This document shows positions 51,319 through 59,781 of a stretch of DNA of 64,000 bases, piece by piece. The notes below the pieces were generated by a model. The model worked only from the letters and a program-made list of their open reading frames with translations. It was not told the origin of the DNA and did no database searches. A program made the translations under genes and the position numbers. This stretch comes from RUG100 sp050953405. GTDB lineage: Bacteria; Bacillota; Clostridia; Peptostreptococcales; Anaerovoracaceae. The DNA lies in assembly GCA_050953405.1 (NCBI GenBank), contig JBMNMP010000003.1, forward strand, positions 372,001 through 436,000, read 5' to 3'. The first letter of the stretch is position 1. The number at the start of each line of letters is the position of its first letter.

Positions 51319-52449
51319 TTACTGCTTCGCGAACAGAAATAGTCTTTCGAACAGATGTACGCTGGAGAGCAGTACTTTTTCATCGAAGTCATAGTTGTTA
51401 GAGTGCAGTGGAATGCCGCTGCCGGTGCCCGTGAAGAAAAATACGCCCGGCCTCCGGCGCTGGTAAAAGGAAAAGTCCTCCGAGATCATGTCCGGCTCCT
51501 CCATCTCGTGGAAATCGAGGGAGTCCAGAACCGGTCTGATGGCGCGATAAAGCTCTTCGTCGTTGTTCACCGTCTGGTGTTCCTTGCTGTGATCGACCGT
51601 GATCTCAACGCCCATCTCCTCTTCGAGACCGCGTGCGATGGCGTGCATTTTCCCGGTCAGCTGCTGCCAGGTTTCCTCGCTGAATGTGCGCAGGCTGCCT
51701 TCGATATGCGTGTTCGCGGCCACGGCGTTGCGCACTTCGCCGCTCTCCATGCGGCCAAAGCTGACCACGCACCGCTCGCTGATCTCCCGGGCACGATAGT
51801 CGTATATGCTCTCTATGAAACGGCACCCGGCCAGCAGTGAATCGATGCCCTTTTCGCGCACCGCACAGTGAGCCGAACGGCCCTTGATATCAACATTGAC
51901 CTCTGTAGAACGCGACATCATGTATCCGGGGCGGCTGGCGATGACCCCTGCGGGCACCGTGGGCCAGAGATGCATGCCGTAGATGTTGCGCACGTGGTAA
52001 GCGTCCAGGATACCGCTGGCGCTGATGTCCCTGGCACCGAGAATGATCTCCTCGGCGGGCTGGAATATCAGCAGGGCGTTGAAGGGTACGTCCCTGCCGC
52101 TTTTCTTCATCTCATCGACCACATGGGCAAAGCCCAGCAGGTTGGCCATGTGACCGTCGTGGCCGCAGGCGTGCATGAGACCCGCATGGCCCGAGGCAAA
52201 GTCGAGCCCCGTTTTTTCCCGGATCGGCAGTCCGTCCATATCGCCACGGAAGGCCAGTGTCTGCGGCCGTCCAAAGTCAAAGTAGGCCAGGACGCTTGTA
52301 TTCACTACCGGCTGCACGCGGCACTGCATATCCTCGAGCACCTTCTTTATATAAGCTCCGGTTTCCTTCTCCTGGTAGCCGAGCTCGGGGATCCGGTGCA
52401 GATCCCGCCTGTATTTTGCCATCAGAGATAGCAGCTTGCTGTCTTCCAT
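51319..52449 (-). CDS. M20D-type amidohydrolase / peptidase
   Basis: 376 aa. Metal-binding HACGHDGH (about 94-101), PAEE (catalytic Glu), GMHLWP, and a dimerisation domain insertion. This is the branch of N-acyl-amino-acid and N-acetyl-diaminopimelate deacetylases, aminobenzoyl-glutamate and IAA-conjugate hydrolases; substrate not fixed. It lies upstream of lexA on the same strand, but lexA has its own promoter in between. Confidence 0.88.
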   Translation of the reverse strand: MEDSKLLSLMAKYRRDLHRIPELGYQEKETGAYIKKVLEDMQCRVQPVVNTSVLAYFDFGRPQTLAFRGDMDGLPIREKTGLDFASGHAGLMHACGHDGHMANLLGFAHVVDEMKKSGRDVPFNALLIFQPAEEIILGARDISASGILDAYHVRNIYGMHLWPTVPAGVIASRPGYMMSRSTEVNVDIKGRSAHCAVREKGIDSLLAGCRFIESIYDYRAREISERCVVSFGRMESGEVRNAVAANTHIEGSLRTFSEETWQQLTGKMHAIARGLEEEMGVEITVDHSKEHQTVNNDEELYRAIRPVLDSLDFHEMEEPDMISEDFSFYQRRRPGVFFFTGTGSGIPLHSNNYDFDEKVLLSSVHLFERLFLFAKQ

Positions 52450-52526
52450 TTTTTGTCCTCCGCCACATATGATAACTGAAAATATGAGGGCTGTCCAACC
52501 GCTGAGAGAAAAAGTTCAAATCGCGC

Positions 52527-52555
52527 TTGCGGCGGCCGGCTTATGCAGGTATAAT
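52527..52555 (+). promoter_or_regulatory. Promoter of the FlK-type gene (TTGCGG-N17-TATAAT)
   Basis: TTGCGG at 52527-52532 and TATAAT at 52550-52555, spacing 17, 33 bases before the start codon. Confidence 0.55.
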
Positions 52556-52588
52556 TAGCAATCATCTGTAACAGTAGGAGGTAACGAT

Positions 52589-52969
52589 ATGTTGAAAGCA
52601 GGAATAAAGGGAAAACAGAAAATGAAGGCTGCAGAAAGCAATTCTGCGAAGACCATGGGCAGCGGAACGCTTGATGTCCTGGCGACGCCGGCGATGATCG
52701 CGCTGATGGAAAAGGCGGCCTGGATGAGTGTCGCTGATGAACTGGAAGAAGGTCAGGGAACTGTAGGCATCAGCATGGATGTCAGACACAGCGCACCGAC
52801 GCCGCTGGGAATGGAAGTGAGCTGTGAGACAGAGCTCACGGAAGTCGACGGGCGCAGGCTGGTGTTCAGTGTCAGGGCCATGGACGAACGCGGCGTCATC
52901 GGCGAGGGCACGCATGAGAGATTCATTGTTGATAACGAGAAGTTCCAGAACAAGGCGAACACAAAGTAG
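52589..52969 (+). CDS. FlK-family hotdog thioesterase
   Basis: 126 aa. The whole sequence follows the fluoroacetyl-CoA thioesterase (FlK) family, and the triad Thr33 (ATPAM), Glu41 (LMEKAA) and His67 (DVRHSAP) keeps the exact spacing of FlK Thr42/Glu50/His76. Ends with GEGTHERFIV. Most relatives are general small acyl-CoA thioesterases, not defluorinating enzymes. TAGGAGGTAACGAT precedes ATG. Stands alone before the lysine riboswitch. Confidence 0.87.
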   Translation: MLKAGIKGKQKMKAAESNSAKTMGSGTLDVLATPAMIALMEKAAWMSVADELEEGQGTVGISMDVRHSAPTPLGMEVSCETELTEVDGRRLVFSVRAMDERGVIGEGTHERFIVDNEKFQNKANTK

Positions 52970-53050
52970 GGCAAATTTATCAAATACTGAAGGCCACGGA
53001 CTTGAAAAGTGTCTGACCATGGTATACACTAGTAGCCGTATAGAAAAATA

Positions 53051-53265
53051 TTGATAGAGGAGCGGAGCAAAAGAAAGCAGTGGAGCCGGCGGGCCGGGAA
53101 GCTGCCGGAGGTACTCTCCGCCGAACCGGGAAGAGCGGGCACGCCTCTCTGGTGGGGTCGCGGTCAATAGCCGCGGGACTGTCTACGAAAAGTAGTTGCG
53201 CTATCTGATTAAGGAAATATCAGACATACTGATGAGATTTGCGCATTGCGCAGGTCTCTTTTTTT
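53051..53265 (+). ncRNA. Lysine riboswitch (L-box) with transcription terminator
   Basis: Occupies most of the 339-base gap 52970-53308 ahead of lysA. The aptamer runs from GATAGAGGAGC (53053) to GTTGCGCTATC (53205), which pair to form P1. Conserved landmarks in order: GGAGGTACTCTCCGCCGAA, CTGGTGGGGTCGCGG and CGCGGGACTGTC, as in known L-boxes. A downstream stem TCTGAT/ATCAGA may take part in switching; the terminator is GAGA..GCGC/GCGC..TCTC plus seven T (53234-53265). Lysine should cause termination. A suboptimal promoter TTGAAA-N15-TATACA lies at 53002-53028. Confidence 0.87.
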
Positions 53266-53308
53266 AGGAAATGCCTGGGATATATGGGAGATAGCAGAAA
53301 GGAATGAT

Positions 53309-54574
53309 ATGAGCACACTTGAAATCGCGGGAATACCCGCAACCAAACTGGCCCAAGCGGTCGGAACACCAGTTATCGTGTATGATGAGGGCGAAATCGA
53401 GGACAAACTCCGCGAGTATACGGAGAATTTCGTTTCCGGCAAATTCGCGACAGAAATAGTTTATGCCAGCAAGGCTTTTACCTGCAGCGCCATGATTGAA
53501 AAGGTCAATCAGGCGGGTGCCTGCCTCGACGTAGTCAGCGGCGGGGAGATGATGATCGCAAAAGAAGGCGGCATGGACATGAGCCGCGTTTACTTTCACG
53601 GCAACAACAAGACCGCTGAAGAGCTGAAGACCTGCATGGAGAGCGGATGCGGCAATATCGTGCTCGACAACAAGGATGAAGTCAGAGAACTGATAAAGGC
53701 TGCAGAAGCCAGCGGGCGCAGCATCAACGCTATGCTCAGGGTCAACCCTCTGGTAGAAGCTCACACTCACGAATTCATCGTTACTGCGGCCTCCGATTCC
53801 AAGTTCGGCATCAGCATCGAAGAAAAGGAATCCATTGCGGAACTGATCAAACTGGCGCAGAGCTCCAGGTACATCAACTTTGTGGGCTTCCACAGTCATA
53901 TCGGATCACAGATCTTCGGCAGCAGCGCATTTGAAAAAGCTGCCGACAAGATGGTGACCTTCATGAAGGATATGAAGGACTACTGCGGCTACGAGGGTAA
54001 ATGGCTCTCGCTGGGCGGCGGATTCGGCATCCACTACACGGATGACGACCAGCCGATTCCGGTCTCTGAAATGTGCCGCAAGCTGATCACCAAGTGCGAA
54101 ACGACCGGATATCCGCTGGAGAAGGTAATGATAGAGCCGGGAAGATCGATAGTCGGTGAAGCGGGAACTGCACTGTACACTGCTGGTTATCAGAAGATGG
54201 CAGGCGGAAAGAGATACCTCTTTGTAGACGGCGGCATGGGCGACAACATCCGTCCTGCACTCTACGATGCTCTTTATGATGCAGACATCGCCAACAGGAT
54301 CGGCGAACCTAAGGACACCGAGTACTGCGTAGCCGGAAAGTATTGCGAATCAGGAGATGTGCTCATCAAGAAGATCAAGCTGCAGCAGGCTCAGGAGGGC
54401 GATATCCTGGCTATGTATTCATGCGGAGCTTATGGCTATTCCATGGCCAGCTGCTACAACGGCATCGGAAAGCCGGCGGTCATCTTCGCAAAGGACGGCA
54501 AGGCTCGCCTGGTGATCAGGAGGGAGACTTACAAGGATCTGCTGAATCTGGAAACTGACGAGGAGGTAATATGA
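53309..54574 (+). CDS. lysA: Diaminopimelate decarboxylase
   Basis: Last step of lysine synthesis, PLP-dependent. 421 aa, alanine-racemase-like barrel: PLP Lys55 (VYASKAFTC), HSHIGSQ, GGGFGIHY, EPGRSIV and the active-site CESGD region. ATG 53309 has AAAGGAATGAT upstream and follows the riboswitch terminator; the longer frame from 53246 begins inside the terminator stem. Overlaps dapB by four bases. Confidence 0.96.
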   Translation: MSTLEIAGIPATKLAQAVGTPVIVYDEGEIEDKLREYTENFVSGKFATEIVYASKAFTCSAMIEKVNQAGACLDVVSGGEMMIAKEGGMDMSRVYFHGNNKTAEELKTCMESGCGNIVLDNKDEVRELIKAAEASGRSINAMLRVNPLVEAHTHEFIVTAASDSKFGISIEEKESIAELIKLAQSSRYINFVGFHSHIGSQIFGSSAFEKAADKMVTFMKDMKDYCGYEGKWLSLGGGFGIHYTDDDQPIPVSEMCRKLITKCETTGYPLEKVMIEPGRSIVGEAGTALYTAGYQKMAGGKRYLFVDGGMGDNIRPALYDALYDADIANRIGEPKDTEYCVAGKYCESGDVLIKKIKLQQAQEGDILAMYSCGAYGYSMASCYNGIGKPAVIFAKDGKARLVIRRETYKDLLNLETDEEVI

Positions 54575-55263
54575 AGATAGCGGTACAGGGTACCGACGGC
54601 CATATGGGCGGTCTGCTGGTATCCATAATAGAGGAAAGAGAAGGAATGGAAGCTGTTGATCTGGTGGAAGCTGACGGCGGATTCGATGTCATCATCGATT
54701 TCTCGCATCCGGCCAATCTGGACAGCGTATGTGCAAAGGCGAAAAAGGCGGGAGTCCCTGCCATTATCGCGACCACAGGATACACACCGGAGCAGGAGCA
54801 GCAGATAGCGGAGCTCGCAAAGGAAGTTCCCGTGGTCTTCGCGGCGAACTTTTCTCTCGGAGTTACCGTGATGAAGAGGGTGTTGGCAGAGATCAGCCCC
54901 ATTCTGAAAGATTCTTTCGACATGGAGATGGTCGAGAGGCATCACAACAGAAAGCTGGACGCTCCCAGCGGTACGGCCAAAATGCTGGTCAAAGCGATGG
55001 ATCCGCAGGGCGAGTACGAGGAAGTTGACGGCAGATCGGGCATGAGAAAGCGCGGTCACGAGATCGGTGTTTCCGCTGTCCGCGGAGGCACGATACCGGG
55101 AGTGCATACGGCTATCTATGCCGGAGACGATGAGGTGCTGGAGATCACACATACAGCGCTTTCGCGCAAGATCTTCGCCAACGGTTCGCTCAAAGCCGCG
55201 GAGTTCGCGGTGAACGCGGAGCCGGGTCTCTACGACATGGAAGACGTTCTTTTCAGTAAATAA
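54571..55263 (+). CDS. dapB: 4-hydroxy-tetrahydrodipicolinate reductase
   Basis: Reduces hydroxytetrahydrodipicolinate with NAD(P)H in the lysine/DAP pathway. 230 aa, on the short side for DapB. N-terminal Rossmann motif VQGTDGHMG (5-13), DFSHP, TTGYT, and the family signature HHNRKLDAPSGTA (124-136). Coupled to lysA by ATGA overlap and so under the same riboswitch; dapA is not in the window. Confidence 0.96.
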   Translation: MKIAVQGTDGHMGGLLVSIIEEREGMEAVDLVEADGGFDVIIDFSHPANLDSVCAKAKKAGVPAIIATTGYTPEQEQQIAELAKEVPVVFAANFSLGVTVMKRVLAEISPILKDSFDMEMVERHHNRKLDAPSGTAKMLVKAMDPQGEYEEVDGRSGMRKRGHEIGVSAVRGGTIPGVHTAIYAGDDEVLEITHTALSRKIFANGSLKAAEFAVNAEPGLYDMEDVLFSK

Positions 55264-55278
55264 AAACGATATGAATGA

Positions 55279-55320
55279 GCTGCCGCACCGGCCTGTCCGG
55301 AGCGGCGGTTTTTGTTTTTT
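55279..55320 (+). terminator. Rho-independent terminator of lysA-dapB
   Basis: GCCGC-A-CCGG pairs with CCGG-A-GCGGC, followed by GTTTTTGTTTTTT. Confidence 0.85.
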
Positions 55321-55351
55321 GCGGCTCCGGAAACAGGGGTCTGTGCCCTGA

Positions 55352-55386
55352 TGCATAAATATACAAAATCACTATAAAATAATGCA
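55352..55386 (+). promoter_or_regulatory. Tandem ArgR-like operators before argC
   Basis: TGCATAAATATACA (55352-55365) matches 12/14 of the ARG-box consensus; TATAAAATAATGCA (55373-55386) matches 10/14. The two start exactly 21 bases apart, the spacing used by ArgR hexamers, and lie just upstream of the -35 box. Confidence 0.6.
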
Positions 55387-55394
55387 AAAATCTA

Positions 55395-55423
55395 TTGACA
55401 GTAGCTGTAGCGGGGCGTAAAAT
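55395..55423 (+). promoter_or_regulatory. Promoter of argCJBD (TTGACA-N17-TAAAAT)
   Basis: TTGACA at 55395-55400, TAAAAT at 55418-55423, 17-base spacer. Confidence 0.8.
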
Positions 55424-55462
55424 CGCATATGTAGTACTTTTTTAACGGAGGCATAATATCAG

Positions 55463-56404
55463 ATGAAATACAAGGTGTTTGTAGATGGAGGTTCGGGGAC
55501 TACCGGGCTGAAGATACACGAGAGATTGAACAAGAGAGACGACATAGAGATTATAAATATACAGGAAGAAAAGAGAAAAGACCTGGATGAAAAGATAAAG
55601 AAGATGAAGGAAGCCGATATCACATTCCTCTGCCTGCCGGATGCGGCGGCGATGGAAACGGCCGCCGCGGCGCCTGCGGACTGCAAGATACTGGACACCA
55701 GCACTGCGCACAGGACGGATCCCGAATGGGTATACGGAATGCCGGAACTGCAGCCGGGCCAGCGTGAAAAGATCAGGAACTCCAACAGGGTTGCGGTACC
55801 CGGGTGCCATGCCAGCGGCTTTATATTCATAGTAAAGCCTCTTGTGGCCGGGGGCATCATAGATGTGGATTATCCGCTGGACGCTACTTCGATGACCGGA
55901 TACAGCGGCGGCGGCAAGAAGATGATAGCCGCGCACGAGGCCGAAGGAAGACCGGCTTACCTGGGCAGCACCGGACAGTATGCTCTGGGACAGCAACACA
56001 AGCATCTCCCGGAGATGATGGCAATGACGGGCATCAGGGAGGCACCGTGTTTCCTGCCGATCGTGGGCGACTACTACAGCGGCATGGTGGTGACCGTGCC
56101 CCTGCACAGGATAGCGATGAAAAAACAGCTGACACCTGCAGAACTGCTGGATGTTTACCGCGATTACTACGCGGGCGAGGCCATGGTCAAAGTCAATGAT
56201 TCATGTCCGGAAGACGGCTTCATCCACAGCGACATCAAGGCGGGATACAACGACATCGAAATCTTTGTCTATGGAAATGAGGATCGTCCCGTGATCAGCA
56301 GCCGCTTTGACAATCTCGGCAAGGGTGCCAGCGGTGCGGCTATACAGAACATGAATATCATGCTGGGGATCGAAGAGACCAGGAGTCTGGAAGGAGATAA
56401 ATAA
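55463..56404 (+). CDS. argC: N-acetyl-gamma-glutamyl-phosphate reductase, short (type 2) form
   Basis: Third step of ornithine synthesis, NADPH-dependent. 313 aa, the shorter type 2 enzyme rather than the ~345 aa form. GGSGTTG (9-15) binds NADP; catalytic Cys115 in VPGCHASG; His near QYALGQQHKHLPE. First gene of argC-argJ-argB-argD; its stop shares a base with the argJ start. Confidence 0.94.
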   Translation: MKYKVFVDGGSGTTGLKIHERLNKRDDIEIINIQEEKRKDLDEKIKKMKEADITFLCLPDAAAMETAAAAPADCKILDTSTAHRTDPEWVYGMPELQPGQREKIRNSNRVAVPGCHASGFIFIVKPLVAGGIIDVDYPLDATSMTGYSGGGKKMIAAHEAEGRPAYLGSTGQYALGQQHKHLPEMMAMTGIREAPCFLPIVGDYYSGMVVTVPLHRIAMKKQLTPAELLDVYRDYYAGEAMVKVNDSCPEDGFIHSDIKAGYNDIEIFVYGNEDRPVISSRFDNLGKGASGAAIQNMNIMLGIEETRSLEGDK

Positions 56405-57621
56405 TGGAACATATAGAGGGCGGTGTATGCGCCGCCAGGGGCTTTACGGCCAGCGGAATACACTGCGGAATCAAGGATAATAACAGCGACAAGAAGGACC
56501 TGGCGCTGATCGTCAGTGAAAAGATGTGCTCGGCGGCGGCGGTGTATACGACTAACAAGGTCAAGGGAGCACCGATCGCGGTTACCAGGAGAAACATTGC
56601 CGACGGAAAGGCGAAGGCCATCATATGCAACAGCGGCAACGCCAATACGTGCGCACCTAACGGCGAGCAGATCGCGGATGAGACATGCGAGCTGACTGCC
56701 CACGAACTGGGGATGCATTCGCATGACATCATAGTCGCCAGTACCGGTGTCATCGGGGAAGCGTTGAGCATTGTGCCTTTTACCAACAGTATCCCCGAAC
56801 TGGCAGCAAAGCTGAGCAGCGATGGCTCTGCCGATGCCGCCAGTGCCATCATGACTACGGATACCATTCACAAGGAAGATGCGGTCGAGTTCGAGCTCGG
56901 CGGCAAGACTTGTCATATAGGCGGTATTGCGAAGGGCAGCGGGATGATCCATCCCAACATGGCCACTATGCTGTCGTTCATAACGAGCGACGTCGACATA
57001 GAGCCCGGGCTGCTGCAGAGCGTGCTCTCAGAGGATGTCAAGGGGACTTTCAACCAGATCAGCGTGGACGGCGATACTTCCACGAATGACATGGTTGCCG
57101 TCATGGCCAACGGAATGGCAGGCAACGAGAGGATCAGCGATCAGGGCGAGGCTCTGGAAACGTTCCGCAAAGCTCTCAACGAGGTGACCACAAAGCTGGC
57201 GAGGACGCTGGCTTCGGATGGTGAAGGCGCGGGCAAGCTGATCACCTGCAGGGTCGATAGGGCGGAGACTGTGCAGCAGGCGCGGGACATCTCCAGATCG
57301 GTCATTTCATCCAACCTGCTGAAGGCGGCCATCTTCGGTGAAGACGCCAACTGGGGCCGGGTGCTCTGCGCTATCGGGTACACGCCCGGCGAGTTTTCTG
57401 CGGATAATATCGATGTCGTCATGAAGTCTGTCAACGGCTCGGTAACTGTCTGCGAGGGTTCCAGGTACAAAGATCACAGTGAAGACGAAGCGGCGAAGGT
57501 GCTGCAGGCTGACGAGATCGAGATAGATGTAAACATGAATTCGGGCATCGCGTCGGCGACAGCGTGGGGCTGCGACCTGACTTATGATTATGTCAGGATA
57601 AACGGAGACTATCGTTCATAG
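56404..57621 (+). CDS. argJ: Glutamate N-acetyltransferase / amino-acid acetyltransferase
   Basis: Recycles the acetyl group from N-acetylornithine to glutamate and may also use acetyl-CoA. 405 aa Ntn-type proenzyme; self-cleavage before Thr188 in MIHPNMATML gives alpha and beta chains. Its presence means the cyclic ornithine pathway is used. ANWGRVLCAIGY and the C-terminal NGDYRS are also typical. Starts on the argC stop. Confidence 0.96.
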   Translation: MEHIEGGVCAARGFTASGIHCGIKDNNSDKKDLALIVSEKMCSAAAVYTTNKVKGAPIAVTRRNIADGKAKAIICNSGNANTCAPNGEQIADETCELTAHELGMHSHDIIVASTGVIGEALSIVPFTNSIPELAAKLSSDGSADAASAIMTTDTIHKEDAVEFELGGKTCHIGGIAKGSGMIHPNMATMLSFITSDVDIEPGLLQSVLSEDVKGTFNQISVDGDTSTNDMVAVMANGMAGNERISDQGEALETFRKALNEVTTKLARTLASDGEGAGKLITCRVDRAETVQQARDISRSVISSNLLKAAIFGEDANWGRVLCAIGYTPGEFSADNIDVVMKSVNGSVTVCEGSRYKDHSEDEAAKVLQADEIEIDVNMNSGIASATAWGCDLTYDYVRINGDYRS

Positions 57622-57635
57622 GAGGTGCCGGAGGT

Positions 57636-58544
57636 ATGAAAATGGCAAATAAAGAAAGGATCGACATGGCGCTCGGCAAGGCTGAAGTCCTCATCGAAGC
57701 GCTTCCATATATACAGAGGTTCAACAGAAAGATCATAGTCGTGAAATACGGTGGCTCGGCCATGATGGACGAGGACCTGAAGAAGAAAGTTATCGAGGAC
57801 GTGGTGCTCTTGAAGCTGGTAGGCTTTAAACCCATAATAGTGCACGGCGGCGGCAAGGAGATCACCAAGTGGATCGACAAAGTCGGCATGAAGACCGAGT
57901 TCAAGAGCGGCCTCCGGGTGACCGACGAGGAAACCCTGGAGGTGGCCGAGATGGCTCTGGCAAAGGTCAACCAGGATCTGGTGACCCTGGTAGCCAGCCT
58001 CGGGGTCAAGCCCCTGGGCATCAGCGGCAAGGACGGGAATATGCTGATCGCTGAAAAACAGATGCCGGGCGGTGAGGACATCGGATATGTGGGCGATGTG
58101 AAGAGGGTCGATCCCAAGGTCCTCTACGACCTGCTGGATGATGATTTCCTGCCCGTGGTCTTCCCTATAGGAATGGATGAAAGCCACCACGGTTACAATA
58201 TCAACGCCGATGCGGCGGCCAGCGCCATAGCTGAGGCCGTGGGCGCGGAAAAACTGGCTTATCTCACGGACATCGAGGGCGTCTACATGGACAAGGACGA
58301 CCCCGACACCCTGATATCGGAGCTCTATGTTGACGAGGCGAGGGAGCTGATCGAAAACGGCACCATACAGGGCGGTATGCTGCCCAAGCTGAAGAACTGC
58401 ATCCAGGCGATCGAGAACGGGGTATCCCGTGTCCACATCCTGGACGGACGCATACCACACTGCCTGCTGCTGGAAATTTTCACCGACAAGGGCGTTGGAA
58501 CAGCTATACTTGATAATAAGGAGGCAAAGTATTACAATGAGTGA
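57636..58544 (+). CDS. argB: Acetylglutamate kinase
   Basis: Phosphorylates N-acetylglutamate. 302 aa. KYGGSAMMD near 28-36 and VHGGGKEI near 68-75 (phosphate and substrate loops), GYVGDVKRVD, and the C-terminal NGVSRVHILDGRIPH. The N-terminal helix present (about 1-20) occurs in hexameric, arginine-inhibited enzymes, so feedback control is likely. Two possible starts, 57636 and 57642, lie behind AGGAGG/GGAGG. Confidence 0.96.
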   Translation: MKMANKERIDMALGKAEVLIEALPYIQRFNRKIIVVKYGGSAMMDEDLKKKVIEDVVLLKLVGFKPIIVHGGGKEITKWIDKVGMKTEFKSGLRVTDEETLEVAEMALAKVNQDLVTLVASLGVKPLGISGKDGNMLIAEKQMPGGEDIGYVGDVKRVDPKVLYDLLDDDFLPVVFPIGMDESHHGYNINADAAASAIAEAVGAEKLAYLTDIEGVYMDKDDPDTLISELYVDEARELIENGTIQGGMLPKLKNCIQAIENGVSRVHILDGRIPHCLLLEIFTDKGVGTAILDNKEAKYYNE

Positions 58545-59703
58545 TTTGAAACAGACTGATAAGGACTGTATTGTTAATTCATACGGAAGGTTTGATGTTG
58601 CCATAAAAGAAGGAAAGGGCGCCCGCTGTTATGACTTTGACGGCAAAGAGTACCTGGACTTCACTTCCGGAATAGGCGTCAACTGCCTGGGATTCGCGGA
58701 CACGCAGTGGGCGGATGCGATTTCCGGGCAGGCTCACAAACTGCAGCACACTTCCAACCTTTATTATACCGAGCCTATGATAAAGCTGGCGGCATCTCTG
58801 ACCGGAAGGGCGGGTATGTCCAAGGTCTTCTTCGCCAATTCAGGAGCCGAGGCCAATGAGTGTGCCATCAAGGCTGCCAGAAAATACGGCAACAGCAAGT
58901 CGGACAACAGGAAAAACCGCATCATAACTCTGGAGAATGCCTTCCACGGACGCACCATGGCAACGATAACGGCTACGGGACAGGAACACTATCACAAGGA
59001 TTTCTATCCTTTCGTCAGCGGATTTGACTACTGCGAAGCCAACAATATCGCCGCGCTGAAGGACATGGTAAGCGAAGAGACCTGTGCCATCATGATCGAA
59101 CTGGTGCAGGGCGAAGGCGGAGTCATCGTGATCGATAAAGAGTTCGCAAAGGCAGCCGAAAAGCTGTGCCGCGAAAACGATATGCTGCTGATCATAGATG
59201 AGGTGCAGACCGGCATCGGCAGGACGGGCACCTTCTTCACCTATATGCAGTACGGAATCGAGCCGGATATCGTGACTTTTGCCAAGGGCATCGGAGGAGG
59301 ACTGCCTCTGAGCGGAGCGCTCTTCAATAAAAAGACCGATCACATACTGACGAACGGCGACCACGGAACGACGTTCGGCGGCAATCCTGTCGTCTGCGCC
59401 GGAGCCAATGTGGTCATGGAGCGCATCAGCGACAGCTTCCTGGACGAAGTGAAGCAGAAGGGCGCCCATATTGTCGACAGGCTGCAGAAGATGCCGGGAG
59501 TTTATGACATCTCGGGTCTCGGAATGATGCTGGGTTTCAAAGTGAAGGATCGCGAAGCCGGCGATGTGGTCAAGGCAGGGATCGCGAACGGCATCCTGAT
59601 GCTGACAGCCAAGGACAAAGTAAGGCTGCTGCCGCCGCTGGCAATAACAGATGAAGAGCTGGATGCGGGGCTGGATATCATAGAAAAAACTGTTGCCGGG
59701 TAA
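58537..59703 (+). CDS. argD: Acetylornithine aminotransferase
   Basis: Class III PLP aminotransferase making N-acetylornithine (and possibly succinyl-DAP) from the semialdehyde and glutamate. 388 aa. PLP Lys250 (FAKGIGGGLPL), DEVQTGIGRTG, and ANSGAEANE. ATG 58537 overlaps argB by eight bases and has AAGGAGG ahead; the frame is open much earlier but only inside argB. Last gene of the operon. Confidence 0.95.
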   Translation: MSDLKQTDKDCIVNSYGRFDVAIKEGKGARCYDFDGKEYLDFTSGIGVNCLGFADTQWADAISGQAHKLQHTSNLYYTEPMIKLAASLTGRAGMSKVFFANSGAEANECAIKAARKYGNSKSDNRKNRIITLENAFHGRTMATITATGQEHYHKDFYPFVSGFDYCEANNIAALKDMVSEETCAIMIELVQGEGGVIVIDKEFAKAAEKLCRENDMLLIIDEVQTGIGRTGTFFTYMQYGIEPDIVTFAKGIGGGLPLSGALFNKKTDHILTNGDHGTTFGGNPVVCAGANVVMERISDSFLDEVKQKGAHIVDRLQKMPGVYDISGLGMMLGFKVKDREAGDVVKAGIANGILMLTAKDKVRLLPPLAITDEELDAGLDIIEKTVAG

Positions 59704-59730
59704 GCTGACTGGCAGCATGATCAGGAATAC

Positions 59731-59764
59731 GAAAAACGACCGGTTCGCAAACCGGCCGTTTTCT
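59731..59764. terminator. Bidirectional terminator between argD and the aminotransferase gene
   Basis: ACG-A-CCGGTT pairs with AACCGG-C-CGT around CGCA; TTTTC follows on the + strand and GTTTTTC on the - strand. Confidence 0.8.
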
Positions 59765-59781
59765 ATTTGGAGGATCAGGGT

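Noticed and set aside
53246..53308. Earlier start for lysA
   Set aside because: It would place the start codon inside the riboswitch terminator stem; ATG 53309 has a proper ribosome site.
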